Part shown: piece by piece, positions 33,045 to 41,211 of the stretch
Layout of the letters: each line of letters opens with the position of its first letter
Position numbering within the stretch: the stretch's first letter is position 1
Assembly (NCBI RefSeq): GCF_041916975.1
Contig: NZ_JAYRYK010000001.1
Span: 2,914,001 to 2,978,000 of the forward strand
Reading direction: 5' to 3'
DNA length: 64,000 nt
From: Sphingosinicella sp041916975
Lineage (GTDB): Bacteria; Pseudomonadota; Alphaproteobacteria; Sphingomonadales; Sphingomonadaceae
Notes under the pieces: model-generated
Told to the model about the DNA's origin: nothing
Database searches by the model: none
Seen by the model: the letters and a program-made list of their open reading frames with translations, nothing else
Made by a program: the position numbers and the translations under genes

Positions 33045-34112
33045 CTAGAGTGACTGCACCGGCTTCTGCTGTCCGGCTGCAGGCGCGGTGAGCGGCAGGT
33101 CGGTATCTTCGAGAAGGACGGAGGCTTCGAGCTGCTGGAGCGCGCCGTAACTGTTCGCGTAGGCCTCTGCCGAGATGCGCCACTGCCGGGCGAGCTTCTG
33201 CGTGCGGGCCGGAAGCCGCTGCATGGCGAGGAGCGCGCCAGCGACATCACCCTGCGAAAGCCGCGTCGCCATATCGGCGAGCCGCGCCTCGTTGGCGGTC
33301 TGGGCCGCGGCAGCGCCCTTTTCACGCACCTGGACCAGGCTGGCGACGCCCGCCTTGAATTGCGTCCAGAGCGTATCGGCCTGTTCGGGTTCGGCGCTTT
33401 CGGCGAGCTGCGGGCGGATCTGCGCGAACCGGCGGCGCAGCACGGCGAGCGTCGGCGCGCCGGGAGACGCGGTGAGCAGCCGTTCGACAGCATCGGCATC
33501 GGCGGCGGCGAAATGGCGACGCAGCGCTGGGGCAAGCACCGCAAGGCTCTGGCCCTGCTCTGCCGCGCGCCGTGCGGCAGTGACCAGCAGCACGCCGCGC
33601 GCCTTTTCGGCGCTGGCTGCGGCAGCCTCGATGGAGCGGGCGGCGTTGCCGCCGACCTGCTCGATCTTCACGTTGATGCCTGCGAGCTCAGCGGAAACAT
33701 TGTCGAGGCGTGTCGAGGTCTGTGCCTGTCCACGATCGAGCGCTTCGATGCGCGCTTCAAGCCGGGCAAGGCGTTCGGCGCTGGGGCCTCCACCGAGCGC
33801 GAGCGGCACGGGATCGTTGAGCGCGGGGGGCGTGGTCGCGGCATCGCCGAGCGGCGCGGACGTTACCGAGTGCGTTTCCAGCGCCGCGACGCGGGCTTCA
33901 AGCGCGGTGATCGTGCCGGCTTCGCGCTCGACGCGGGCGGCGAGCGATTCGACATCGGGGCGCTGCAACGCGCCGGGCAGGCGCGTGCGCACGTTCGTTT
34001 CGAACCACGGGCTGAGCAGGAGCCCGGCCGCGAACAGCACGACCCCCGCCACCAGCACCCAAGGCACTGCGCTGCGCGGGCGCGGCGTTTCGCGGGCTTC
34101 GTCGTCGATCAT
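33045..34112 (-). CDS. Mitofilin/Mic60-like membrane protein
   Basis: A 355-residue protein with one N-terminal membrane helix (about 16-34), a heptad-rich coiled coil (about 50-180), and a helical C-terminal region (LLVTAARRAAEQGQSL...; LARQWRISAEAYANSYGALQQLEASV). This layout and its position directly after hemC-hemD match the alphaproteobacterial mitofilin-related (COG4223) proteins, homologs of mitochondrial Mic60. Those shape inner membranes and contact outer-membrane assembly proteins. It overlaps hemD by ATGA. Confidence 0.75.
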   Translation of the reverse strand: MIDDEARETPRPRSAVPWVLVAGVVLFAAGLLLSPWFETNVRTRLPGALQRPDVESLAARVEREAGTITALEARVAALETHSVTSAPLGDAATTPPALNDPVPLALGGGPSAERLARLEARIEALDRGQAQTSTRLDNVSAELAGINVKIEQVGGNAARSIEAAAASAEKARGVLLVTAARRAAEQGQSLAVLAPALRRHFAAADADAVERLLTASPGAPTLAVLRRRFAQIRPQLAESAEPEQADTLWTQFKAGVASLVQVREKGAAAAQTANEARLADMATRLSQGDVAGALLAMQRLPARTQKLARQWRISAEAYANSYGALQQLEASVLLEDTDLPLTAPAAGQQKPVQSL

Positions 34113-34816
34113 CCAGTCCTCGTCAGCGGTGCCTTATCCGCCTGCTTCTCGCACAACAGCCCGGCCGCCGCAAACAGCGCATCCTCGTCTGGCGTGGCCG
34201 CAACCGCACGGGCGGCCCAGCCGTCGCCCGCGGCCGTCGCGGCGTTGCGGCTGATCGCCGAGAGACGCACACCCTTGCGATGTGCGCCGAACGCGGCGCC
34301 GAGGGCTTCTCCACCGCGCGGCGAATAAATGAGTGCGACGTCCGCTGCCTCTGCGGCTGCGCGCTCCGCTTCGGACCAGCGGTGGAAATGCGCGCCGTAA
34401 ACGACGCGGCGTTCGACCTTGAGACCTGCGGGCGGTGCGTAGGTGGCGATTTCGATACCGGAGAGATGCAGGATGTCGCCGATGCCCGCCGCAGCGATGG
34501 CGGCGAGCAGCTCTCCGCCGTCGTGCACCTCCGGCGTGCGGATATCGGTGAAGCCCGCATCCTGCGCGGCTGCGGCGGTACGCGCGCCGACGCAGAAGCA
34601 GGGCAGACCCAGATACGGCGCCATCGCCGGGCCGCCTTCGCGTGCCGCGGCGGCGCTTGTCAGCATGACGGCCTCCGGCATGGCGGTGGGCGGCGACCAT
34701 TCTTTCGCCCTCACCTCGAACAGTGGGGCGACCACGGGTTCGTGGCCGAGCGCGCGGAGGCGGTCAGCGGTTTCAGCAGCGCCGGGCTGCGGGCGGGTAA
34801 TCAGAACACGAGTCAT
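34109..34816 (-). CDS. hemD: Uroporphyrinogen-III synthase
   Basis: A 235-residue HemD-type protein: VLITRPQPGAAETADRLRALGHEPVVAPLFEV at the N-terminus and the two-lobed architecture with a C-terminal LIYSPRGGEAL segment. It cyclises hydroxymethylbilane to uroporphyrinogen III. HemD sequences diverge strongly, so the assignment leans on the adjacent hemC, with which it overlaps by ATGA (34813-34816). Confidence 0.9.
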   Translation of the reverse strand: MTRVLITRPQPGAAETADRLRALGHEPVVAPLFEVRAKEWSPPTAMPEAVMLTSAAAAREGGPAMAPYLGLPCFCVGARTAAAAQDAGFTDIRTPEVHDGGELLAAIAAAGIGDILHLSGIEIATYAPPAGLKVERRVVYGAHFHRWSEAERAAAEAADVALIYSPRGGEALGAAFGAHRKGVRLSAISRNAATAAGDGWAARAVAATPDEDALFAAAGLLCEKQADKAPLTRTG

Positions 34817-35739
34817 GCGACAAAGAGACTCCGAAGAACCGGTGATGCCCGGTTTAATATGGTTTTTGCGAGGGTTTCAGCGGCAGAGGCCGCATCGATT
34901 TCCGAAAAACGCGCTTCTCCTGCGATGCGTTCCCGGCCATCCGTGCCGAGGATCTCGGCGCGAAGACGGAAGTCTGCACCATACCGCTCGGCAAGCGCGG
35001 CGACGGGGCTGTGGCAACTGCCGCCGAGCGCCGCGGCGAAAGCGCGCTCGGCGATGAGCGCCGTCATCGCGTCGGCGTCGCTCACCGCGGCGAGGTGGCT
35101 TAGGACGGTGGCGTCGCCGGCGCGGGCCTCGATCGCGATGATCGCCTGCCCCGGCGCGGGGAGCATCGCCTCTACCGGGATGGGCGTGCCGACATCGTGC
35201 ATCCCGAGCCGTCCGAGCCCGGCGCTCGCGAGCAGGGTGGCGTCGGCTTCGCCGGCTTCGATGCGTGCGAGGCGTGTTGCGACATTGCCGCGGAACGGCA
35301 CGAGGCCGAGGCCGGGGACGCGCGCCAGAAGCTGCGCGGCGCGGCGGGGCGAGGTGGTGCCGACACGCATTCCCGGTTGCAGGGCATCGAGGCCGGAGAC
35401 GCCGATGATTCGTTCGCGCACGTCGGCGCGGGGCAGCGCGGCGGCGAGGGCGATGGCATCCGGGCGGATACTCTCCATGTCTTTCGCGGAGTGGACGGCG
35501 AAATCGATGTCGCCGTCGAGGAGCGCGCGGTCCAGCTCCTTCGTCCACAGCGCCTTGCCGCCGATCTCGGCGAGCGGACGGTCCTGCACCTTGTCGCCGG
35601 TGGTCTTGATCGGGACGATCTCGACGCTGTCCTCGGTCCAGCCGTGCGCAGCAATGAGTGCGGCGGCGGCGGCGCGCGCCTGGACAAGCGCGAGCGGCGA
35701 CCCGCGCGTTCCGAGTTTCAGAGGCTCAGCCTTGTGCAT
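34813..35739 (-). CDS. hemC: Hydroxymethylbilane synthase (porphobilinogen deaminase)
   Basis: A 308-residue enzyme that joins four porphobilinogens. It has the N-terminal GTRGSPLALVQA, the catalytic-loop HSAKDME (usual HSxKDxP), TTSPRRAAQLL, RGNVATRL, and the dipyrromethane-cofactor Cys in GGSCHSPVA. It starts 37 bp from the divergent tsaD, and that short region must hold both promoters. Confidence 0.97.
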   Translation of the reverse strand: MHKAEPLKLGTRGSPLALVQARAAAAALIAAHGWTEDSVEIVPIKTTGDKVQDRPLAEIGGKALWTKELDRALLDGDIDFAVHSAKDMESIRPDAIALAAALPRADVRERIIGVSGLDALQPGMRVGTTSPRRAAQLLARVPGLGLVPFRGNVATRLARIEAGEADATLLASAGLGRLGMHDVGTPIPVEAMLPAPGQAIIAIEARAGDATVLSHLAAVSDADAMTALIAERAFAAALGGSCHSPVAALAERYGADFRLRAEILGTDGRERIAGEARFSEIDAASAAETLAKTILNRASPVLRSLFVA

Positions 35740-35776
35740 GGGGGGCGGCGTATCTAGTTACGAGCGCGGAGACAAT

Positions 35777-36799
35777 ATGATCGTTTTGGGTCTGGAATCG
35801 AGCTGCGACGAAACGGCGGCAGCGCTCGTCGACGGAAACCGCAATATTCTCGCTCAGCGCATCGCGGGGCAGGAGGAGGCGCACCGGCCCTATGGCGGCG
35901 TGGTGCCCGAGATCGCGGCGCGCGCGCATGTCGACCGGCTGGCGCCGCTTGTCGAGGCGGTGATGGCGGAGGCGGGGATCGGGTTCGGCGATCTCGATGC
36001 CGTTGCGGCGACGGCGGGGCCGGGGCTGATCGGCGGGGTGATGGTCGGGCTCGTCACCGGCAAGGCGCTGGCGCTGGCGAGCGGCAAACCGCTCGTGGCG
36101 GTCAATCACCTCGAAGGTCATGCGCTTTCGGCGCGGCTTGCCGATCCGACACTGGCGTTTCCCCATCTGCTGCTGCTCACCTCCGGCGGGCATTGCCAGC
36201 TGCTCGGCGTGGAAGGCGTCGGGCGCTACCGGCGGCTCGCGACGACGATCGACGACGCGGCGGGCGAGGCGTTCGACAAGGTGGCGAAGATTCTGGGGCT
36301 GGGCTTTCCCGGCGGCCCTGCTGTGGAGCGCGCGGCGAAGGACGGGAATCCCAAAGCGGTGCCGCTGCCGCGTCCGCTCGTCGGGAGCGGGGATTCCAAT
36401 TTCTCGTTCGCGGGGCTGAAAAGCGCCGTGCTGCGCGCGGCCGGCGGATCGGTGCCCGATCTTGCGGCGAGTTTTCAGCAGGCAGTGGTCGACTGCCTTG
36501 TCGACCGGACGCGGATTGCGCTTGGGCGGATGCCGGAAGCGACGCGGCTTGTCGTGGCGGGGGGCGTCGCTGCGAACGGCGCGATCCGGGCGGCGCTGCA
36601 GCGCCTCGCTGACGAGAACGGCATCGGTTTCACAGCGCCGCCGCTCGCGCTCTGCACGGACAATGCGGCGATGATCGCGTGGGCCGGGATCGAACGGCTG
36701 CGCGCCGGGCATACCGACGCGCTCGACGTACCGGCGCGCGCGCGCTGGCCGCTCGACCCGGAAGCGGAGCCGGTGCGCGGGGCAGGAGTGAAGGCATGA
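35777..36799 (+). CDS. tsaD: tRNA threonylcarbamoyladenosine transferase TsaD
   Basis: A 340-residue ASKHA-fold protein required for t6A modification at position 37 of ANN-decoding tRNAs. Metal-ligand motif HLEGH has H111 and H115. Also visible are LGLESSCDETAAA, TAGPGLIGG, LTSGGHCQLL and VVAGGVAANGAIR. Divergent from hemC; its stop overlaps gpsA by ATGA. Confidence 0.97.
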   Translation: MIVLGLESSCDETAAALVDGNRNILAQRIAGQEEAHRPYGGVVPEIAARAHVDRLAPLVEAVMAEAGIGFGDLDAVAATAGPGLIGGVMVGLVTGKALALASGKPLVAVNHLEGHALSARLADPTLAFPHLLLLTSGGHCQLLGVEGVGRYRRLATTIDDAAGEAFDKVAKILGLGFPGGPAVERAAKDGNPKAVPLPRPLVGSGDSNFSFAGLKSAVLRAAGGSVPDLAASFQQAVVDCLVDRTRIALGRMPEATRLVVAGGVAANGAIRAALQRLADENGIGFTAPPLALCTDNAAMIAWAGIERLRAGHTDALDVPARARWPLDPEAEPVRGAGVKA

Positions 36800-37773
36800 A
36801 GGTTGGCGTGATCGGCGGCGGCGCGTGGGGCACGGCGCTTGCGGAGGTTGCCGCAGGAAGCGGCGACGTGGTGCTGTGGGCGCGCGAGCCGGAAGTGGTC
36901 GTGGATATCAACGGCGCGCGGGAGAACCGGCTGTTCCTGCCAGGTGTGCGACTTTCCGAAGCGATTGTCGCGACGGATGACCTTGCTGCGCTCGGTGATT
37001 GCGGCGTGCTGCTCGTTGTGGCGCCCGCGCAGCATGTGCGGAGCGTGCTTGCCGGGGTGCCGAACCGGGATACGCCGATCGTGCTCTGCGCCAAGGGCAT
37101 CGAGGCGGCGACGCGCAGACTTGTAGGTGAGGTGGCTGCCGAAGTGTTGCCCGATGCGCCGCTTGCCGTGCTTTCCGGGCCGACGTTCGCGCGCGAGGTG
37201 GCGATGGGGCTGCCGACCGCGATCACTTTCGCCTGCGCCGACCGCGCGCTCGCCGAGCGACTGATCGCGCGCATCGCCGCGCCGCGCTTCCGCCCTTACT
37301 GGACGGATGACGTGATCGGCGCGGAGGTAGGCGGCGCGATCAAGAACGTGCTTGCGATCGCGTGCGGCGTCGTTGTGGGTCGGAAACTCGGTGAGAACGC
37401 GCGCGCGGCGCTGATCAGCCGGGGTTTTGCCGAAATGCTGCGCTTCGGCATCGCCAAGGGCGCGCGCTCCGAAACGATGCGCGGCCTTTCGGGGCTCGGC
37501 GACCTGGTGCTCACCTGCTCCTCGACGCAGTCGCGCAACTTCTCGCTCGGGCACGGGCTCGGCGAGGGCAAGAGTGCGGGGGAACTGCTCAGCGACCGGC
37601 TGACGGTGGCCGAAGGGGCGTTCACGGCGCCGGTGCTGCAGGCGGCGGCGGACGAGCTTGGCGTCGACATGCCGATCACGCGCGCGGTGTGCAGCCTGCT
37701 CGACGGCAGCGCATCGGTGGACACGGTGATCGCCGAACTGCTCTCCCGCCCGCTGCGCAGCGAGGACATTTGA
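36796..37773 (+). CDS. gpsA: Glycerol-3-phosphate dehydrogenase [NAD(P)+]
   Basis: A 325-residue enzyme making sn-glycerol 3-phosphate for phospholipids. Rossmann motif GVIGGGAWGTALAEV (about 4-18), KGIE, GPTFAREVAMGLPTA, the catalytic Lys region GGAIKNVLAIACG, and GLSGLGDLVLTC are all present. Coupled to tsaD, a common alphaproteobacterial order. Confidence 0.97.
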   Translation: MKVGVIGGGAWGTALAEVAAGSGDVVLWAREPEVVVDINGARENRLFLPGVRLSEAIVATDDLAALGDCGVLLVVAPAQHVRSVLAGVPNRDTPIVLCAKGIEAATRRLVGEVAAEVLPDAPLAVLSGPTFAREVAMGLPTAITFACADRALAERLIARIAAPRFRPYWTDDVIGAEVGGAIKNVLAIACGVVVGRKLGENARAALISRGFAEMLRFGIAKGARSETMRGLSGLGDLVLTCSSTQSRNFSLGHGLGEGKSAGELLSDRLTVAEGAFTAPVLQAAADELGVDMPITRAVCSLLDGSASVDTVIAELLSRPLRSEDI

Positions 37774-37829
37774 GTCCGCTCCTGTCGGCAAATTTTACAT
37801 CCGAATAACAAGATTTCCCAAACGGAACA

Positions 37830-37837
37830 TTAACCAT
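37830..37837 (+). promoter_or_regulatory. TTAACCAT 8-mer upstream of the PEP-CTERM protease
   Basis: TTAACCAT is an exact match to the CtrA 8-mer motif known from Caulobacter. It lies 33 bp upstream of the sigma-54-like promoter. A single 8-mer is weak evidence; binding is inferred. Confidence 0.3.
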
Positions 37838-37862
37838 ATGATATTGCAGGATTCCGCCAAGA

Positions 37863-37878
37863 TGGCGCGGCTCTTGCT
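37863..37878 (+). promoter_or_regulatory. Candidate sigma-54 (-24/-12) promoter of the PEP-CTERM protease
   Basis: TGGCGCGGCTCTTGCT matches the consensus TGGCACG-N4-TTGCW closely, with the obligatory GG (37864-37865) and GC (37876-37877) exactly 10 bp apart. It would start transcription near 37889, about 80 nt before the ATG. PEP-CTERM genes in several lineages are controlled by sigma-54 with PrsK/PrsR, which makes this placement meaningful. Confidence 0.6.
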
Positions 37879-37968
37879 TGGGCTGGCCCCATCTGCGTGA
37901 CCGCCGCGCGGCACGCCGTGCGTACCCCTGCTGGGAGGGGTTTGCGTCTCTGGTATCAGGGTGGGAAA

Positions 37969-39138
37969 ATGCAAAAATCCATTCTCGTCGGAGCCTCTGC
38001 AATTGTGCTGGGGCTGGTTGCTTCGTCGTCTGCGTTCGCGGGAGGCATCACCAAGGTTTCGATGGCGGACAACAAGGCGTTGCTGCAGCCGAAGCTGGTG
38101 GTTTCAGGCGCCGGCCAGGTCAACGATCCGCAGTTCAAGGTGGGGGCAAGCGCGTACTCGGGCGTTGGCGGTCTCATCATGAACACGGACTCGCTCGATG
38201 CGGCCGGGTTCATCACCGTTTGCACCGGAACGTTTATCTCCGCGGATGTCGTCGTCACCGCGGCACACTGCGTCGATGATTCCGATCTCAACCGCATCCG
38301 TTTCCGCACCGGCGCGGGCAATGGCCTTGCCGGTACGACCTTCGATGCCGAATACGAAGCCTTCAGCTACTGGGTGCATCCGGGCTTCGATTTTCCGAGC
38401 AACGACATCGCTTTCATCAAGCTGAAAAAATCGGCGTCGAACGGCGAAGAGATCTACGGCGTCTACACCAGCAACGATGAACTCGGGCAGATCCACACCA
38501 AGGTGGGCTTCGGCACGACGGGCGAAGGCACGGCGGGCACGCGCGGCATCACGCCTGCCGCGGACGACTTCGACAAGCGCGCCGGCAACAACATCTACGA
38601 AGGTCTCGGCAGTGACATCTTCTCCGATGTCGGCGACGGCGTTCTGCTGTTCGATTTCGATAGCGGGCTCGACGAGAACGACGTGTTCGGTTCGGTGGAT
38701 CGCTGGTTCTGCGGCGGCCTTGAACTCTGCTTCGCGCACGACACCGGTGTTGTGATCGACGGCGTGCGCACCGAGGTGAACAGCTCGCCGGGCGACTCGG
38801 GTGGTCCGACGTTCATTGCCGGGCTTCTCGCGGGCATCACTTCGTTCGGCATTACGGGCGGCGTGTTCGACGGCGGTTGCGGTCCGGGCTTCCTCGATCC
38901 GGATTCGAATGCGCCCGGCGTTGACGTGGGCGTCACGCCCGTATCGAACGCCTGCACCAACTCGAGCTTCGGCGAGCTTTCGGGCGACACGCGCGTGTCT
39001 TATTATCTCGACGAGATCTACGCGATGCTGCGCGGCGACCTGCGCATGATCTTCCTGCCCGAGCCGGGCATGATCGGTCTGTTCGGCCTTGGTGTCGTCG
39101 GAGCGCTCGCCGCGCGCCGCCGCCGCAAGACCGCATAA
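37969..39138 (+). CDS. Trypsin-like serine protease with PEP-CTERM sorting signal
   Basis: A 389-residue exported protein: signal peptide ending near SAFAGG (about 24); S1 catalytic triad H100 (VTAAHC), D146 (NDIAFIKL) and S277 (GDSGGP). The C-terminus has PEP at 364-366, a hydrophobic helix and an RRRR tail, the PEP-CTERM signal recognised by exosortase. The protein would thus be processed and delivered to the surface or exopolysaccharide matrix. No exosortase is in the window. ATG 37969 follows a GGGTGGG purine tract. Two hairpins follow the stop. Confidence 0.9.
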   Translation: MQKSILVGASAIVLGLVASSSAFAGGITKVSMADNKALLQPKLVVSGAGQVNDPQFKVGASAYSGVGGLIMNTDSLDAAGFITVCTGTFISADVVVTAAHCVDDSDLNRIRFRTGAGNGLAGTTFDAEYEAFSYWVHPGFDFPSNDIAFIKLKKSASNGEEIYGVYTSNDELGQIHTKVGFGTTGEGTAGTRGITPAADDFDKRAGNNIYEGLGSDIFSDVGDGVLLFDFDSGLDENDVFGSVDRWFCGGLELCFAHDTGVVIDGVRTEVNSSPGDSGGPTFIAGLLAGITSFGITGGVFDGGCGPGFLDPDSNAPGVDVGVTPVSNACTNSSFGELSGDTRVSYYLDEIYAMLRGDLRMIFLPEPGMIGLFGLGVVGALAARRRRKTA

Positions 39139-39147
39139 CTTCCCCCG

Positions 39148-39177
39148 AACGCCGCAGCCCCCCGGCCCGCGGCGTTT
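39148..39177 (+). terminator. Hairpin terminator after the PEP-CTERM protease
   Basis: AACGCCGC (39148-39155) pairs with GCGGCGTT (39169-39176); a short T run follows the stem. It begins 10 bp after the protease stop codon. Confidence 0.65.
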
Positions 39178-39181
39178 CTAA

Positions 39182-39218
39182 AAAGGCATCGCCGTCAGAA
39201 ATCGACGGCGATGCCTTT
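39182..39218. terminator. Bidirectional terminator overlapping the 3' end of the SDHAF4-like gene
   Basis: Perfect 15-bp stem (39182-39196 with 39204-39218) and a 7-nt loop. On the minus strand it is followed by TTTTT; on the plus strand by TTTCCTTT. On the minus strand the 5' arm is the coding sequence for the last Lys-Gly-Ile-Ala-Val, and the stop codon starts in the loop. Confidence 0.8.
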
Positions 39219-39329
39219 CCTTTCCCAGTCACCGTAGCGCACGGGGTCCGGCCCTGCGGGGCCGCCCTCTTCCTTTTCCTTCGGTGGCGCTTTCGGTTTC
39301 GCGGTTTTCGCGGGCTTCTTCTCTTCCAT
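39195..39329 (-). CDS. SDHAF4-like (DUF1674) succinate dehydrogenase assembly factor
   Basis: A 44-residue protein: a Lys/Pro/Glu-rich N-terminal half, then the conserved C-terminal signature RYGDWERKGIAVDF. That tail is diagnostic for the DUF1674/SDHAF4 family, which in eukaryotes binds flavinylated SdhA before complex assembly; the bacterial role is presumed similar. ATG 39329 follows GGAAGAG about 8 nt upstream. It is divergent from an SDR gene and convergent with the PEP-CTERM protease. No sdh gene is nearby. It is short enough to be missed by automated calling. Confidence 0.85.
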   Translation of the reverse strand: MEEKKPAKTAKPKAPPKEKEEGGPAGPDPVRYGDWERKGIAVDF

Positions 39330-39411
39330 TGGGCTCTTCCACCATATTCATAGCTGTGCGCGCGCGGGCGGGCGCGGCACCATGCAGGCGAGATAAAGGG
39401 AGGCGGACGAC

Positions 39412-40236
39412 ATGAAAAGCCTTGAAGGCCGGGCCATTGCCGTAACCGGCGCGGGAAGCGGCATCGGACGCGCGCTTGCGATCGGCCTTGCCAAGCGCGG
39501 CGCGAAGCTGGCGCTTTCCGACAAGGACGCGGACGGGCTTGCCGAGACTGCACGGATGCTCGGCAACTATCCGCATACGCACGCGGCGTTCGATGTGACC
39601 GACGAGGCGGCGCTGAAAAGCTGGATCGACGCAGCCGCCGCCGAATTCGGCGGGCTCGACGGGATTATCAACAATGCCGGGCTTTCGGTGGTGGCGCCGT
39701 TCGCCGACACGCCGAAGGCGGATTTCGACAGGGTAATGGCGGTGAATTTCAATGCAGTCGTGAACGGCTGCCGCCACGCCATCCCGCACCTTCGCAAGTC
39801 CTCCGATGCGTGGCTGGTGAACATCTCGTCGGTGTTCGGCATGATGGGCTATCCGACGCAGTCCGCGTACAACGCCTCCAAATACGCGGTGCGCGGGCTC
39901 ACCGAGGCGCTGTATCTGGAGCTTGGGCAAACCGATCCGCACATCAATGTGATCCGTGTGCATCCCGGCGGCATCAAGACCAACGTCGCGCGCAACGCCA
40001 AGTTCATCAAGGGCATGGACGGGCGGACAAACGCGCTCGATTCGGGCGACGAGTTTGAAAAGTCGGCGCGCACGACGCCTGCCGAGGCCGCAGAAACGAT
40101 CATCCGCGGCATGGAACGGCGCCAGCACCGCGTGCTGATCGGCGGCGACGCGCGCTTCATCGACATCATGACGCGGCTGTTCCCGGTGAGCTATTTCAAG
40201 CGCATCGGCAGTTTCCTCGGCAGCGGAAACTCTTGA
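39412..40236 (+). CDS. SDR-family oxidoreductase
   Basis: A 274-residue classical short-chain dehydrogenase. Cofactor motif TGAGSGIG (12-19), NNAG (87-90), catalytic Ser in VNISSVFG (about 139-140), and Y153/K157 in YNASK. GGGAGG precedes ATG 39412. The C-terminal extension RLFPVSYFKRIG resembles SDRs acting on acyl or lipid-like substrates; the true substrate is unknown. Confidence 0.88.
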   Translation: MKSLEGRAIAVTGAGSGIGRALAIGLAKRGAKLALSDKDADGLAETARMLGNYPHTHAAFDVTDEAALKSWIDAAAAEFGGLDGIINNAGLSVVAPFADTPKADFDRVMAVNFNAVVNGCRHAIPHLRKSSDAWLVNISSVFGMMGYPTQSAYNASKYAVRGLTEALYLELGQTDPHINVIRVHPGGIKTNVARNAKFIKGMDGRTNALDSGDEFEKSARTTPAEAAETIIRGMERRQHRVLIGGDARFIDIMTRLFPVSYFKRIGSFLGSGNS

Positions 40237-40294
40237 AGCGAGGCAGGCGCATCCCGATAATATGACGCGAGGACCGAAGGAGCCTCGCGCGATT

Positions 40295-41209
40295 ATGGGT
40301 CAGATGAAGACGGTGATGCTGCTGGCGGCGCTGACGGCGCTGTTCATGGGGCTGGGCTACATGCTCGGCGGCAGCGGCGGTGCGCTGATCGCGCTTCTGA
40401 TTTCCGGCGGGATGAACCTGTTCGCGATCTGGAACGCGGACAAGATGGTGCTTCGGATGCACAACGCCCGCGAAGTGGACGCGGCGAGCGCACCGGAGTT
40501 TGTCGGCCTCGTGAAAAACCTCGCGCAGCGCGCGGGGCTGCCGATGCCGAAGGTGTTCATCATCGATACCGATGCGCCCAACGCATTCGCGACCGGGCGC
40601 AATCCCGAAAACGCCGCCGTGGCGGCGACGACCGGCCTGCTGCGCATCCTCGACCGTGACGAGATCGAGGCGGTGATGGCGCACGAACTTGGCCACGTGA
40701 AGAACCGCGATACGCTGCTGATGACGGTGACGGCGACGCTGGCCGGCGCGATCTCGATGCTCGGCAATTTCGCGCTGTTTGCGGGCGGCAACAACCGCAA
40801 CCCGATCGCGATCATTGCGGCGGTGATCGTGGCGCCGCTCGCGGCCATGCTGGTGCAGATGGCGATCAGCCGCACGCGCGAATATGGCGCGGACCGAGCG
40901 GGCGCCGAGATCAGCGGCAAGCCGATGAAGCTTGCGTCGGCGCTGCAGAAACTCGCGGCGGGCGCCGCGCGGATTCCGAACCCCTATGCGCAGAAGAATC
41001 CGGCGGCCGCGCAGCTCTACATCGTCGAGCCGTTGATGGGCGGCGGCATGGACAATCTTTTCTCGACGCACCCGAACCCTGAAAACCGTGTCGCGGCGCT
41101 CAGCCGCATCGCGCAGGAAATGGGGCAGGGTACGCGCCCCGCGAGCATCCAGGAGGCCGCGCAGCGCGGCCGGGTGAGCGCGCTCGATCCGCTCAAGCGT
41201 CGTCGCTGA
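40295..41209 (+). CDS. htpX: HtpX-family membrane zinc protease
   Basis: About 304 residues, with two N-terminal membrane helices, the zinc site HELGH (H130, E131, H134), and two further hydrophobic segments after it. The third ligand Glu is in SRTREYGADR. HtpX degrades misfolded inner-membrane proteins. The start could be 40262, 40295 or 40304; 40295 gives the usual short tail before the first helix and has an acceptable upstream GGAG. The rsmB gene starts 2 bp after its stop, so they are co-transcribed. Confidence 0.9.
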   Translation: MGQMKTVMLLAALTALFMGLGYMLGGSGGALIALLISGGMNLFAIWNADKMVLRMHNAREVDAASAPEFVGLVKNLAQRAGLPMPKVFIIDTDAPNAFATGRNPENAAVAATTGLLRILDRDEIEAVMAHELGHVKNRDTLLMTVTATLAGAISMLGNFALFAGGNNRNPIAIIAAVIVAPLAAMLVQMAISRTREYGADRAGAEISGKPMKLASALQKLAAGAARIPNPYAQKNPAAAQLYIVEPLMGGGMDNLFSTHPNPENRVAALSRIAQEMGQGTRPASIQEAAQRGRVSALDPLKRRR

Positions 41210-41211
41210 AC

